From Nocardioides jejuensis (GTDB lineage: Bacteria > Actinomycetota > Actinomycetes > Propionibacteriales > Nocardioidaceae), in NCBI RefSeq assembly GCF_004337475.1, contig NZ_SJZJ01000021.1, positions 1-62,010 on the forward strand: 62,010 nt of DNA, written 5' to 3'. Positions 8,810 through 18,630 of the stretch are shown one piece after another (within the stretch, counting starts at the first letter, position 1; the number at the start of each line of letters is the position of its first letter). The notes beneath the pieces were generated by a model, which saw nothing but the letters and a program-made list of their open reading frames with translations, was not told the origin of the DNA and did no database searches. The position numbers and the translations under genes were made by a program.

Positions 8810-8841
8810 ACGGCCGGCCACCCCTGCGGGTGACCGGCCGT
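8810..8841 (-). terminator. GGTGACCGGCC-type terminator hairpin
   Basis: ACGGCCGG (8810-8817) pairs with CCGGCCGT (8834-8841), topped by CACCC/GGGTG around a CTGC loop. It lies between the convergent transporter and diiron-protein genes. Read on the minus strand it follows GTACG and is trailed by TCGTC, the same arrangement as at 10405 and 34973. Probably bidirectional. Confidence 0.7.
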
Positions 8842-8855
8842 CGTACGGGATGAAC

Positions 8856-9866
8856 TCAGGCGCTGAGCCGCGAGGGCTCGGCGCGGAACCGCGACGGGCG
8901 ACCGTCGATGCCCATCAGGCGCCACAGACGCTTCATCACGGGACCGCGGATGGCGAGCTCGTCGGCGAGCATGCGTACGTCGCCGAACATCTCGCGCAGG
9001 AGGCGGCCCGACGGCTCGGAGCTCCACCAGATCTCGCGGGCGACGCTGCGCGGGATGCCCATGTCACGACGTGCCTGACGGCTCGGGACCATGATCACGT
9101 CGCACAGGACGCGCATCACGACCGGGAAGAGCGCCGCGAACGCCGTCCGCTGGATCGGGCCCATCTTCGGCAGCTCGTGCTTGAGCCACTCGTGGGCGAA
9201 GCTGATGTGGCGGGCCTCCTCGGCGATGTGGATCTGCATGATCCGGTCCACCATCGGGTGGCTGCCACCGTGGCGCATGATCGACTTCTGGAGGTGATCG
9301 ATCGGCTCCTCACCGGCGAGGATGCCCGTGAAGAAGAGAGCCGGCCACCACGCACCAGCCGAGGAGAGCACCGGGAAGAGGACCTTGAAGTACGCCGGAG
9401 CGCCCGCTGCGTCCGCACCGAGGCGGTTCACGCCCTCCTGGAACATCTGGATGTGGTGCGTCTCCTCGGTCACCTCGTGCATCGCGTACCGGAACGCCGG
9501 GTCGCCGTTGCGGGCCCAGACGAGATGGTTCATGACGCCGGCGATCAGCAGCTGCTCGAACTGCAGGCCGACCTTGGCGACCTGCGCGTAGCGGTAACGA
9601 CCGATCTCGATCTGACGCTCCAGCGGCAGGCTCTGGTACCAGGGGTGGGCGCCGATCTCGTCGACCTCACCCAGCACGAAGCACGTGTCATCCGGGTCGA
9701 CGGCGAACTCCGGCGAGTCCCACGGGATGTCCTTGAACGCCTGGAAGTGCTTGTCGACCGACGCCTCGGAGAGGCGCTGGAGCAGCGCGTGGTACTCGGC
9801 GGTGGCGTCAGCCGGCGCAGCAGTGCGGCGCGTGCGCGACTCGAGGGAAGTGACCGTGGCGTCCAC
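8856..9866 (-). CDS. AurF-like diiron oxygenase
   Basis: 336-aa all-helical protein of the AurF (p-aminobenzoate N-oxygenase) diiron family. Iron-ligand motifs are visible as EETHHIQMF and IAEEARHISFAHEW. I chose GTG at 9866 because AAGGAG lies 5 nt upstream (AAGGAGTCGAT-GTG); the ATG at 9884 has no ribosome site. A TetR-style palindromic operator lies about 63-81 bp upstream. The natural substrate cannot be inferred, and no biosynthetic cluster surrounds it. Confidence 0.85.
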   Translation of the reverse strand: MDATVTSLESRTRRTAAPADATAEYHALLQRLSEASVDKHFQAFKDIPWDSPEFAVDPDDTCFVLGEVDEIGAHPWYQSLPLERQIEIGRYRYAQVAKVGLQFEQLLIAGVMNHLVWARNGDPAFRYAMHEVTEETHHIQMFQEGVNRLGADAAGAPAYFKVLFPVLSSAGAWWPALFFTGILAGEEPIDHLQKSIMRHGGSHPMVDRIMQIHIAEEARHISFAHEWLKHELPKMGPIQRTAFAALFPVVMRVLCDVIMVPSRQARRDMGIPRSVAREIWWSSEPSGRLLREMFGDVRMLADELAIRGPVMKRLWRLMGIDGRPSRFRAEPSRLSA

Positions 9867-9928
9867 ATCGACTCCTTGAAGCATCTGCGGCCGGTGTCGG
9901 CCGCTCGTTGAGGGATGCAGCGAGGTAA

Positions 9929-9947
9929 CTGCTACACCGTGTAGCAG
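9929..9947. promoter_or_regulatory. TetR-type palindromic operator
   Basis: CTGCTACACCGTGTAGCAG is a perfect inverted repeat of two 9-bp arms around a single C. The TACAC-N-GTGTA core resembles operators of TetR-family repressors. It lies about 63 bp upstream of the GTG chosen for the diiron oxygenase. No TetR gene is present in the window, so any repressor would act in trans. Confidence 0.6.
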
Positions 9948-10144
9948 AAACGTTAGGCCGCCGTAGACCGCCCGATCTACCTTTTGTGAGCGGCGACACG
10001 TGAGCCCCGGGTCACTCCCCCACGGGCGCCGTTTGTGTAAGCCCACAACGAGAAGCGCCCGCGTTGGCACCCAGAGACATGGAACCGGACCACGCTCTCC
10101 GGGATCGTCGGAGCAGATCCGAACCCCGACCCGGAGGAGCCTCC

Positions 10145-10393
10145 ATGCGCGAAGCGATCGGCGTCTTTGCCCCCCTCGCCCTCGTGATGCTGATTCCCGT
10201 CCTGATCCCGCTGGTGGCGATCACGGTGGGCGCGCTGATCGACCGCTTCGCGCCGGCGAAGCCGAGCCCGGTCGAGGCCGCCATCGAGGCGGCCCTCGCC
10301 CGCACGCGGGCGAGCCGGGAGACCGCGCGGCTCCACCTCGCGGCTCAGCTGCAGTCGGTCGGCAAGCACACCAAGGGGCTCGACGCGGCCTGA
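10145..10393 (+). CDS. Small single-pass membrane protein, hypothetical
   Basis: 82-aa protein. One strongly hydrophobic segment spans roughly residues 6-30 (FAPLALVMLIPVLIPLVAIT) and is followed by an alanine- and arginine-rich predicted helix. The ATG at 10145 is supported by GGAGGAG 5 nt upstream; a longer in-frame reading from 10064 has no such site. A strong terminator follows 11 nt after the stop. No family recognised. Confidence 0.65.
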   Translation: MREAIGVFAPLALVMLIPVLIPLVAITVGALIDRFAPAKPSPVEAAIEAALARTRASRETARLHLAAQLQSVGKHTKGLDAA

Positions 10394-10404
10394 GAAATGC
10401 ACGA

Positions 10405-10437
10405 ACGGCCGGTCACCCGCGAAGGGTGACCGGCCGT
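10405..10437 (-). terminator. Perfect 14-bp GGTGACCGGCC-type terminator hairpin
   Basis: ACGGCCGGTCACCC (10405-10418) is exactly complementary to GGGTGACCGGCCGT (10424-10437), with a GCGAA loop. It sits between the convergent small membrane protein and lpd. On the minus strand it follows GTACG and is trailed by TCGTGCATTTC, the tail shared by this family. Confidence 0.8.
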
Positions 10438-10450
10438 CGTACGTGCTGGA

Positions 10451-11851
<1,401 letters not shown>

Positions 11852-11910
11852 GGGAGCCAGCCTAGTGAGGGGTCCCCGGCTACCGGCAAGTAGGCGGATA
11901 GTCTCAGCCC

Positions 11911-12363
11911 GTGACCCTGTACGCCGCCTACGGGACGAACCTCGATCCGCTCCGCATGGCCGAGCGGTGTCCGCACTCCCCGCTGCGTACGACGGGATGG
12001 CTCCAGGGCTGGCGTCTGACGTTCGGTGGCGAGGAGCACGGCTGGGACGGCGCACTCGCCACGATCGTCCAGGACCCGTTCGAGCAGGTCTTCGTGGCGC
12101 TCTACGACGTGACGCCCGAGGACGAGAAGAGCCTCGACGGCTGGGAGTCCGCCGACACCGGCCTCTTCCGCAAGACCAAGGTCCGGGTCAACACGCTCAC
12201 CGGCGACGAGCTGGTCTGGGTCTATGTCCTCGACGCGCACGAGGGCGGGCTGCCGTCCGCGTCGTACATCGGGGTGCTGGCGGACGCGGCGGAGGCTGCG
12301 GACGCACCGGACGACTACGTGCGGGCGCTGCGCCGCCGCGCGTGTCGATCAACCGGACTGTGA
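11911..12363 (+). CDS. Gamma-glutamylcyclotransferase-like protein
   Basis: 150-aa protein with the opening signature of the AIG2/GGCT fold (YAAYGTNLDPLRM; YGTNL at residues 7-11), which binds the gamma-glutamyl moiety. Family members convert gamma-glutamyl amino acids to 5-oxoproline, but many bacterial relatives are uncharacterised. GTG start at 11911 with a GATAGT -10 box at 11897-11902, predicting a leaderless mRNA. Confidence 0.75.
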   Translation: MTLYAAYGTNLDPLRMAERCPHSPLRTTGWLQGWRLTFGGEEHGWDGALATIVQDPFEQVFVALYDVTPEDEKSLDGWESADTGLFRKTKVRVNTLTGDELVWVYVLDAHEGGLPSASYIGVLADAAEAADAPDDYVRALRRRACRSTGL

Positions 12364-12427
12364 CGGTTGCATCACGGTCTGGTCACCTGGTCCCGCACCG
12401 CCCCTGATCCTCACTACCCTCGGGCTC

Positions 12428-13222
12428 GTGACCGACCCCTTCGACCTCGCCCAGCAGGCCGCTGACCGCATCGCGGAGCTGACCGGCGTGGCCACCCACG
12501 ACGTGGCCCTGGTGCTCGGCTCGGGCTGGGGCCCGGCCGCCGAGGCGCTCGGCACGCCGCGCATCGAGATCCCGACGACGGACATCCCGGGTTTCCACGC
12601 CTCGGCGGTCGCGGGGCATGCCGGCTCGGTCGCGAGTGTCGAGGTCGGCGGGCGCAACGTCCTGCTGTTCCGCGGTCGCACGCACCTCTACGAAGGACAC
12701 GGCGCCGCGGCGGTGGCCCACCCCGTCCGCGCCGCAGCGGCTGCGGGATGCAGCACGGTCGTGCTGACCAACGGCTGCGGCGGCCTGCGTCCGGAGTGGA
12801 AGCCGGGCACCCCGGTCCTGATCAGCGACCACATCAACCTGACCGCCGCCACGGCGCTCGAGGGTCCGACGTTCGTCGACGTCACCGACCTCTACTCCAC
12901 CCGCCTGCGCGCGATGTGCCGCGAGCTCGACCCGACGCTCGACGAGGGCGTCTACGTCCAGTTCCCCGGCCCGCAGTACGAGACGCCGGCGGAGATCCGG
13001 ATGGTCGCCGCGATCGGTGGCGATCTGGTCGGCATGAGCACCACCATCGAGGCCGTCGCCGCCCGCCACGTCGGGCTCGAGATCCTCGGCCTCTCGCTGG
13101 TCACCAACCACGCCGCCGGCATGACCGGAGAGCCGCTGGACCACAGCGAGGTGCTCGACGCCGGACGGGCCGCGGCCACCCGCATGGGCGAGCTGCTCGC
13201 CCGCATCGTCCCCGGTCTTTGA
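12428..13222 (+). CDS. punA: Purine-nucleoside phosphorylase
   Basis: 264-aa trimeric-type PNP that splits purine (deoxy)ribonucleosides into base and pentose 1-phosphate. Motifs include LVLGSGWG at residues 29-36, RTHLYEGH, TNGCGGL, the substrate loop VQFPGPQYETPAEIRM, VGMSTTIEAVAA, and the specificity region LVTNHAAGM. GTG at 12428 is preceded at 7 nt by TACCCT (12415-12420), a leaderless-type -10. It lies upstream of a phosphosugar mutase and deoC, and near add/deoA/cdd, so it belongs to a nucleoside-salvage neighbourhood. Confidence 0.93.
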   Translation: MTDPFDLAQQAADRIAELTGVATHDVALVLGSGWGPAAEALGTPRIEIPTTDIPGFHASAVAGHAGSVASVEVGGRNVLLFRGRTHLYEGHGAAAVAHPVRAAAAAGCSTVVLTNGCGGLRPEWKPGTPVLISDHINLTAATALEGPTFVDVTDLYSTRLRAMCRELDPTLDEGVYVQFPGPQYETPAEIRMVAAIGGDLVGMSTTIEAVAARHVGLEILGLSLVTNHAAGMTGEPLDHSEVLDAGRAAATRMGELLARIVPGL

Positions 13223-13226
13223 CCCC

Positions 13227-13292
13227 GAGACCCGGGTTTTGGCACGTCGAGACCCGGGTTTTGGCGCGTTGACTCTCGGGTTTCGACGCGCG
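13227..13292. repeat. Array of three 22-bp CCCGGG palindromic units (family A)
   Basis: Three consecutive 22-bp units start at 13227, 13249 and 13271. The first two begin GAGACCCGGGTTTTGGC and the third is a diverged GACTCTCGGGTTTCGACG. Each centres on CCCGGG flanked by A/T-rich arms. The array begins 5 nt after the punA stop. Related arrays occur at 13754, 50833 and 52293. Confidence 0.8.
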
Positions 13293-13314
13293 AAGCACGT
13301 GCGAGGATCAGCGC

Positions 13315-13749
13315 GTGCGCGCCTACGCCTTCGCTTCGACGTGGTGGCTCCCCCACGCGCCCGAACGGGTGCATGCCGTGCTCGCCGACGTCGAGCACTA
13401 TCCCTCCTGGTGGCCGCAGGTCGTCGGCTGCCTCAAGCTCGGCGAGGACGAAGGCGTCGTGCTGTGCCGCTCGGCGCTCCCCTACACGCTCGAGCTCCGC
13501 GTCGCGCTGCTCCGTCGTACGCCGGAGGTCCTGGAGTCGAGCCTCGACGGTGATCTGGACGGCTGGGTCCGCTGGCGGACCGTGCCCGAAGACGGAGGCT
13601 GCCGCGTGCACTTCGAGCAGGAGGTGGTCACGCGCAGCCTCCCCCTCAGCATCGCGTCGTACGTCGCCGGGCGCCCTGTGCTCCGGTGGAACCATGCACG
13701 CATGATGCGCGGCGCGCGCCTGGGCCTCGCCCGAAGGCTTGCCTCCTAA
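13315..13749 (+). CDS. SRPBCC-fold (START/polyketide cyclase-like) protein
   Basis: 144-aa protein beginning FASTWWLPHAPERVHAVLADVEHYPSWWPQVVG, the classic N-terminal pattern of SRPBCC lipid/aromatic-ligand-binding proteins. These have a helix-grip fold with a hydrophobic cavity; the ligand here is unknown. GTG start at 13315. It is bracketed on both sides by family A repeat arrays, which is unusual for the window. Confidence 0.78.
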   Translation: MRAYAFASTWWLPHAPERVHAVLADVEHYPSWWPQVVGCLKLGEDEGVVLCRSALPYTLELRVALLRRTPEVLESSLDGDLDGWVRWRTVPEDGGCRVHFEQEVVTRSLPLSIASYVAGRPVLRWNHARMMRGARLGLARRLAS

Positions 13750-13753
13750 CGAT

Positions 13754-13797
13754 CACGCCACAACCCGGGACTCGACGCGTCAAAACCCGGGTTTCGA
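13754..13797. repeat. Array of two 22-bp CCCGGG palindromic units (family A, inverted)
   Basis: Two 22-bp units (13754-13775 and 13776-13797) centred on AACCCGGGAC and AAAACCCGGGTTT, in the opposite orientation to the array at 13227. They fill the gap between the SRPBCC gene stop (13749) and the mutase start (13815). The -10 box TAGCGT of the next gene begins at 13802. Confidence 0.8.
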
Positions 13798-13814
13798 CGG
13801 CTAGCGTGCACGAC

Positions 13815-15506
13815 ATGGCTGCCGACCCGACGCTGTCCGACCTCCTCGAGCAGGCCCGCGCCTGGGCCGCGGAGGACCCCGACGACGAGACCCGCGCCGA
13901 GCTGCTGGCCGCCGTCGACGCGGTCGCTGGCGGCGCGGATCCCGCCGAGCTGGCCGACGCATTCAGCGGGACGCTGGAGTTCGGCACGGCTGGGCTGCGC
14001 GGAGCGCTCGGGGCCGGCCCCAACCGGATGAACCGGGTCGTGGTGACCCGCGCTGCCGCCGGCCTGGCGGCGTACCTGATCGAGCAGGGGGCGACTGCCT
14101 CCGACGCCGTGGTGATCGGCTACGACGCCCGCCGCAACTCCGACGTCTTCGCCCGCGACACCGCCGAGGTGATGACCGGGGCCGGCCTCCGTGCCCTCGT
14201 GCTGCCCCGCGCGCTGCCCACGCCCGTGCTGGCGTTCGCGATCCGCAAGCTCGGCGCGGTTGCCGGCGTGATGGTCACCGCGAGCCACAACCCGCCCCAG
14301 GACAACGGCTACAAGGTCTACCTCGGCGACGGCAGCCAGATCGTGCCGCCGGCGGACGCGCAGATCGCCGCCCATATCGCCGCGGTGGGTGCTCTCGGCG
14401 ACGTCGCGCGCGGTGACGCCGGCGAGCTGCTCGACGACTCGGTCTACACCGCGTGGCTCGCGGCCACCAGCAGCCTCGTCGACACCTGTGGACCGCGGGC
14501 GATCACCACCGTCTACACGCCGCTCCACGGCGTCGGCGGTGACTCGGTACGCCGGGTGCTGCGGCTCGCGGGCTTCCCCGAGCCGCGCGTGGTCGCGACC
14601 CAGTTCGAGCCCGACGGCACCTTCCCGACGGTCGCCTTCCCCAACCCCGAGGAGCCCGGCGCGATGGACGCCGCCATGGCCCTCGCCGCCGAGGTCGGCG
14701 CGGACCTGGTCGTCGCCAACGATCCCGACGCGGACCGGTGCGCGGTCGCCGTGCCCTGCCCTCCCTCGGACCAGCACAGCCTCGGCTGGCGGATGCTGCG
14801 GGGCGACGAGGTGGGCGCACTGCTTGCGGACTTCCTGCTGCGTCGCGGTGTGAAGGGCACCTACGCCAACTCGATCGTCAGCTCGTCGCTCGTCGGCCGG
14901 ATCGCTGCGGCGTACGGGCAGCCGTTCGAGGAGACGCTGACGGGCTTCAAGTGGATCGCCCGCGTCGAGGGGCTGGCCTTCGGCTACGAGGAGGCGCTCG
15001 GCTACTGCGTCGACCCGACCCGCGTGAAGGACAAGGACGGTGTCTCGGCACTGATCCGTCTGGTCGAGCTGGCCGCCCTGGAGAAGGCCGCCGGGCGCTC
15101 CCTGCTCGACCGTCTCGACGACATCGCCGCCGCTCACGGCCTGCACGCCACCGACCAGCTGTCGGTGCGCGTCACCGACCTCGCGATCATCGGCGAGGCG
15201 ATGGCGCGGCTGCGGACCACTCCCCCGACCGCGCTCGGCGGGTTCGCGGTGGAGTCGGCGCAGGACCTCGCCGAGGGCGTCGACGGGCTGCCGCCGACGG
15301 ACGGGCTGCGCTACCGCCTCGCAGAGGGCGGCCGGGTGATCGTCCGCCCGAGCGGCACGGAGCCGAAGCTCAAGTGTTACCTCGAGGTCGTCGTGCCGGT
15401 CGCAACCGACCAGCCCGTCACCGAAGCGGTCGGCGCTGCGCGGATCGCTGCGGCCGGGCGGCTCGACGCCGTACGCGAGGACCTGAGCGCGGCGCTCGGC
15501 CTCTGA
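13815..15506 (+). CDS. Phospho-sugar mutase (phosphoglucomutase/phosphomannomutase family)
   Basis: 563-aa alpha-D-phosphohexomutase. The phosphoserine loop TASHNPPQDNGYK is near residue 155, the Mg2+ loop NDPDADRCAVAV follows, the sugar loop reads GYEEALGY, and the C-terminal phosphate loop is RPSGTEPKLKCY. The ATG at 13815 lies 7 nt after a TAGCGT box. Mycobacterial PmmB (Rv3308) occupies the same position after a PNP gene. Because no deoB is nearby and the gene sits among punA and deoC, a phosphopentomutase role (ribose-1-P to ribose-5-P) is plausible; this is inference. Confidence 0.88.
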   Translation: MAADPTLSDLLEQARAWAAEDPDDETRAELLAAVDAVAGGADPAELADAFSGTLEFGTAGLRGALGAGPNRMNRVVVTRAAAGLAAYLIEQGATASDAVVIGYDARRNSDVFARDTAEVMTGAGLRALVLPRALPTPVLAFAIRKLGAVAGVMVTASHNPPQDNGYKVYLGDGSQIVPPADAQIAAHIAAVGALGDVARGDAGELLDDSVYTAWLAATSSLVDTCGPRAITTVYTPLHGVGGDSVRRVLRLAGFPEPRVVATQFEPDGTFPTVAFPNPEEPGAMDAAMALAAEVGADLVVANDPDADRCAVAVPCPPSDQHSLGWRMLRGDEVGALLADFLLRRGVKGTYANSIVSSSLVGRIAAAYGQPFEETLTGFKWIARVEGLAFGYEEALGYCVDPTRVKDKDGVSALIRLVELAALEKAAGRSLLDRLDDIAAAHGLHATDQLSVRVTDLAIIGEAMARLRTTPPTALGGFAVESAQDLAEGVDGLPPTDGLRYRLAEGGRVIVRPSGTEPKLKCYLEVVVPVATDQPVTEAVGAARIAAAGRLDAVREDLSAALGL

Positions 15507-15512
15507 GCCGGG

Positions 15513-17192
15513 TCAGGCGCGACGCAGCTTCTTGCACCAGGCCGGAGCGACCAGGAACGCCTCGGCCCGCAGCGCCGCCACACCCACGCGCGGCAGGTCC
15601 GAGGACGAGCGGTAGCAGAGGTACCGCGGCTCCCAGTCCGGGTGGTACTTCGCGTTGGCACGGTAGAGCGACTCGATCTGCCAGAACTTCGACGCCGCCA
15701 GCAGCACCGAGCGCCACAGCCGGAGCACCGGCCCCGCTCCGAGCCGCTCACCGCGCGCGAAGACCGAGCGGAAGACGGCGAAGTTGAGCGACACCCGACG
15801 TACGCCGAGGTCGGCGGCGGACGCCATCAGGCCCGCGACCATCGCCTCGATGACGCCGTTCTCGCTGGCCCGGTCGCGGCGCATCAGGTCGAGCGACAGA
15901 CCGTCGCGGCCCCACGGCACGAAGTGCAGCAGGCCGACCAGCTCGCCCTCGCCGTCGCGCGCGAGCACGACGACCGTCTCGGGGTCGCGCTCCTGACCGA
16001 ACCGGCCGAGCGCCATGGAGAAGCCGCGCTCGACCTCGCCGTCGCGCCAGGCATCGGCGCGGTGGCGGATGTCGTCGATCTCGGTGGCCGTCAGGTCCGC
16101 GACGCGGTGGGCGGTGACGGAGATGCCGCCGCGGGTGCACCGCGACACCGCCTGCCGTACGCCGCGCATCGAGCGACCGTCGAGCGTGAAGGTCGTGGCG
16201 TTGACGATCGCCTCGTCGCCGAGCTCGAGCACGTCGAGCCCCGCGCGGTGGAACGCCGTGCCGCCCGGCTCCGACGCACCGAGCACCGCGGGAGCCCAGC
16301 CGTAGGCCTTCGCCTCGGCCAGCCAGGCCTCGATCGCGCCGGGCCAGGCCTCGGGGTCACCGACGGGGTCCCCGGCGGCGAGCGAGACCGTGCCGATGAC
16401 GCGGTAGGTCAGTGCCGCCTTGCCGCTCGCGGAGAAGATCACGCAGCGGTCGTCACGGGTCGCGAAGTAGCCGAGCGAGTCGTCGCCGCCCCAGCGGTCG
16501 AGCAGGGCGCGCAGCCGTGCGGTCTCCTCGGCGTCGGCGGTGTGCGGACCACCAGCGGGCTCGAGCGCGACCAGGAGCGCGACGATCAGGACCGCGGCGC
16601 CGAGCACCACGAGACCGACCGCGGCGTGGTCGGCGTCAGCGGAGCTGGTGAACTGCATGGGGCCGGCGATGCCGACCAGGCCGAGCGCCGCCTGCACGAG
16701 GCGGTCGACCCACGTCGTACCGGCTGCGTGGCCGTCGTTGTCGACGGTGAGCCAGAGGAAGCCCAGCACCGTCGCGACGACAGGTCCGAGCAGGATGACG
16801 CGGACCAGGCGTCCGCCGGAGCGCGGGTCGGGCTTCGCCGTGAACTCGCCGCGCACGGCGACCAGGTAGCCCGCGAGGAGGAGGCACATCAGCGCCTCCT
16901 CGACGTCGAGGCCCTTGACCACGTGTGCGCCGACGGCCAGGACGGCCGAGACGAGCGCGACGATCCACGCGCGGTGCTTGCCGCGCCGCAGGGCGCCGGC
17001 CAGGAGGATCAGCAACATGCCGATCGCCGCAGCGCCTGTCGTGGCGGCCGCGGGGAACGCGTCGGGGACGACCTCGTCGATCAGGTGGAGGCGGTCGCGC
17101 ATCGACGGGAGCAGGGCGCTCGCCAGCGTGACGACACCGATCACCCAGACCACGCGTGCCACCCAACGGGGCTGGCGCAGGGTCTGCCACAT
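15513..17192 (-). CDS. Phosphatidylglycerol lysyltransferase-domain membrane protein (MprF-like)
   Basis: 559-aa protein. The N-terminal ~200 residues form about six membrane segments (starting [20 protein letters not shown]). The C-terminal part is a GNAT-like DUF2156/LPG-synthase domain ([30 protein letters not shown] ... [34 protein letters not shown]). The ATG at 17192 has GGAGG 5 nt upstream. MprF proteins transfer aminoacyl groups from tRNA to phosphatidylglycerol. No lysyl-tRNA synthetase domain is fused here, unlike mycobacterial LysX. Confidence 0.82.
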   Translation of the reverse strand: MWQTLRQPRWVARVVWVIGVVTLASALLPSMRDRLHLIDEVVPDAFPAAATTGAAAIGMLLILLAGALRRGKHRAWIVALVSAVLAVGAHVVKGLDVEEALMCLLLAGYLVAVRGEFTAKPDPRSGGRLVRVILLGPVVATVLGFLWLTVDNDGHAAGTTWVDRLVQAALGLVGIAGPMQFTSSADADHAAVGLVVLGAAVLIVALLVALEPAGGPHTADAEETARLRALLDRWGGDDSLGYFATRDDRCVIFSASGKAALTYRVIGTVSLAAGDPVGDPEAWPGAIEAWLAEAKAYGWAPAVLGASEPGGTAFHRAGLDVLELGDEAIVNATTFTLDGRSMRGVRQAVSRCTRGGISVTAHRVADLTATEIDDIRHRADAWRDGEVERGFSMALGRFGQERDPETVVVLARDGEGELVGLLHFVPWGRDGLSLDLMRRDRASENGVIEAMVAGLMASAADLGVRRVSLNFAVFRSVFARGERLGAGPVLRLWRSVLLAASKFWQIESLYRANAKYHPDWEPRYLCYRSSSDLPRVGVAALRAEAFLVAPAWCKKLRRA

Positions 17193-17246
17193 AGCGACCT
17201 CCAGGAGCGAGCCCCATCGGACGAAAGGGGCAACCGGCGGGCAGCC

Positions 17247-17252
17247 TATGCT
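17247..17252 (+). promoter_or_regulatory. -10 box of leaderless deoC
   Basis: TATGCT lies 6 nt before the GTG start codon of deoC, so transcription is predicted to begin at or next to the start codon. No ribosome site is present. Confidence 0.55.
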
Positions 17253-17258
17253 GGCCCG

Positions 17259-17939
17259 GTGAGCAACCTCGACGCGCGCGCCGTAGCCAAGATGATCGAC
17301 CACACGCTGCTGAAGCCGGAGACCACGAGGGCCGACATCGAGGCGCTCATCACCGAGGCCCTCGACCTCGGCACCTACTCCGTGTGCGTGTCGCCGTCGA
17401 TGCTGCCGATCCCCGTCCCGGACAACGCCGACCTCAAGGTCGCCGCTGTCTGTGGCTTCCCCAGCGGCAAGCACGATTCCACCGTCAAGGCCGTCGAAGC
17501 CGCGCAGGCGATCCGTGACGGAGCGGACGAGATCGACATGGTCATCGACATCGGTGCCGCGAAGGAGGGCCGCTACGACTACGTGCAGTCCGACATCGCC
17601 GCCGTCCGCGCAGCCGCCCCGTCGCCGGCCGTGCTCAAGGTGATCATCGAGTCGGCCGCGCTCAACGACGACGAGATCGTCGCCTGCTGCATCGCCGCCG
17701 TCGACGCGGGTGCCGACTTCGTCAAGACGTCCACCGGATTCCACCCCGCAGGTGGCGCCACGGTCGAGGCCGTGCGGCTGATGAAGGAGACCGTCGGCGA
17801 CCGCGCCGAGGTGAAGGCCTCCGGCGGCGTCCGCACGTTCGAGCAGGCCGAGGCGATGATCGCCGCCGGTGCCACGCGCCTCGGTGTCTCCGGCAGCCGC
17901 GCACTTCTCGAGGGCACCACGCCGAGCGGCTCGTACTGA
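17259..17939 (+). CDS. deoC: Deoxyribose-phosphate aldolase
   Basis: 226-aa class I aldolase cleaving 2-deoxyribose-5-phosphate to glyceraldehyde-3-phosphate and acetaldehyde, the last step of deoxynucleoside catabolism. The Schiff-base lysine is in DFVKTSTGF, the second catalytic lysine in VKASGGVRT, and the acidic residues in [12 protein letters not shown] at 17259 matches the family N-terminus ([18 protein letters not shown]); the frame stays open upstream only as antisense of the MprF-like gene. Confidence 0.95.
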   Translation: MSNLDARAVAKMIDHTLLKPETTRADIEALITEALDLGTYSVCVSPSMLPIPVPDNADLKVAAVCGFPSGKHDSTVKAVEAAQAIRDGADEIDMVIDIGAAKEGRYDYVQSDIAAVRAAAPSPAVLKVIIESAALNDDEIVACCIAAVDAGADFVKTSTGFHPAGGATVEAVRLMKETVGDRAEVKASGGVRTFEQAEAMIAAGATRLGVSGSRALLEGTTPSGSY

Positions 17940-18016
17940 TTCCCTGCCCGGTGTCGAGCCGCTAGGTTCGGAGCGAGGGCGCGGTGGAGACCGCGCCGCA
18001 GCGACGAGGAGGTCCC

Positions 18017-18469
18017 ATGCGCGTCTTCAGCACCCTGGACGAGGTGGCCGCTGCCGCCGGCAGCGAGCTCGGCACGAGCGAGTGGGTCACGATCGACCAG
18101 GAGCGCGTCAACAAGTTCGCCGACGCGACCGGAGACCACCAGTGGATCCATGTCGACGTCGACCGTGCCAAGACCGGCCCGTTCGGCGGCACGATCGCGC
18201 ACGGCTACCTGACGCTCTCGCTGATCCCGTGGCTCGGCTCCCAGATCTTCAAGCTCGCCACCCCCGGCGCCAAGCTCAACTACGGCCTCAACAAGGTGCG
18301 CTTCGCCGCGCCCGTGCCGGTTGGCTCCGAGATCCGTCTCAGCGTGAAGCTCGGCGACGTCGAGACGACGGGCACCGGCCTGCGTGCGACGTTCCAGCAC
18401 ACGATCGAGATCGAGGGCGGCGACAAGCCCGCCTGCGTCGCGGAGACCGTTGTCCTGCTGATGGCGTGA
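18017..18469 (+). CDS. MaoC-family (R)-enoyl-CoA hydratase/dehydratase
   Basis: 150-aa hot-dog-fold hydratase. The hydratase signature FADATGDHQWIHVDVDRA places the catalytic Asp at residue 40 and His at 45. GPFGGTIAHGYLTLSL follows, typical of the family. The ATG at 18017 has GAGGAGG 4 nt upstream. Homologues hydrate trans-2-enoyl-CoA in beta-oxidation or related pathways; no partner gene lies next to it. Confidence 0.88.
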   Translation: MRVFSTLDEVAAAAGSELGTSEWVTIDQERVNKFADATGDHQWIHVDVDRAKTGPFGGTIAHGYLTLSLIPWLGSQIFKLATPGAKLNYGLNKVRFAAPVPVGSEIRLSVKLGDVETTGTGLRATFQHTIEIEGGDKPACVAETVVLLMA

Positions 18470-18478
18470 CGCCCGCGC

Positions 18479-18562
18479 GTCCAGATCTTCACCCAGGTGA
18501 GGGCCTGGACGCCCCCACCGCATCCGGACCGTGCATGTCCTCGCCCCGGTGAAGATCTGGAC
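18479..18562. repeat. Paired CTTCACC/GGTGAAG palindromic hairpins (family C)
   Basis: Two ~32-nt hairpin units occur at 18479-18510 and 18531-18562. The outermost arms GTCCAGATCTTCACC (18479-18493) and GGTGAAGATCTGGAC (18548-18562) are perfect 15-nt reverse complements. Each unit also folds on itself. It begins 10 nt after the MaoC gene stop. Relatives lie at 19586-19672, on the other side of the DUF559 gene. Confidence 0.75.
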
Positions 18563-18630
18563 GGGCCGGGCGGCCCGAGCCCTGTGGATGAGCGGAGGCG
18601 CGGGCGCCTCGGGTGCGCGACGCTCCCTCC

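Noticed and set aside
9867..10144. Additional short gene upstream of the diiron protein or the small membrane protein
   Set aside because: Extending either neighbour upstream gives non-conserved residues without ribosome sites; the region holds the palindromic operator and promoter sequence only.
13227..13292. Short repeat array considered as CRISPR
   Set aside because: Units are palindromic and 22 bp with no constant repeat plus unique ~30-bp spacer pattern, and no cas genes are present.
15642..17258. Long plus-strand open frame upstream of and in frame with deoC
   Set aside because: It is antisense to the MprF-like gene and low in complexity. DeoC homology begins at 17259, where a -10 box also lies.
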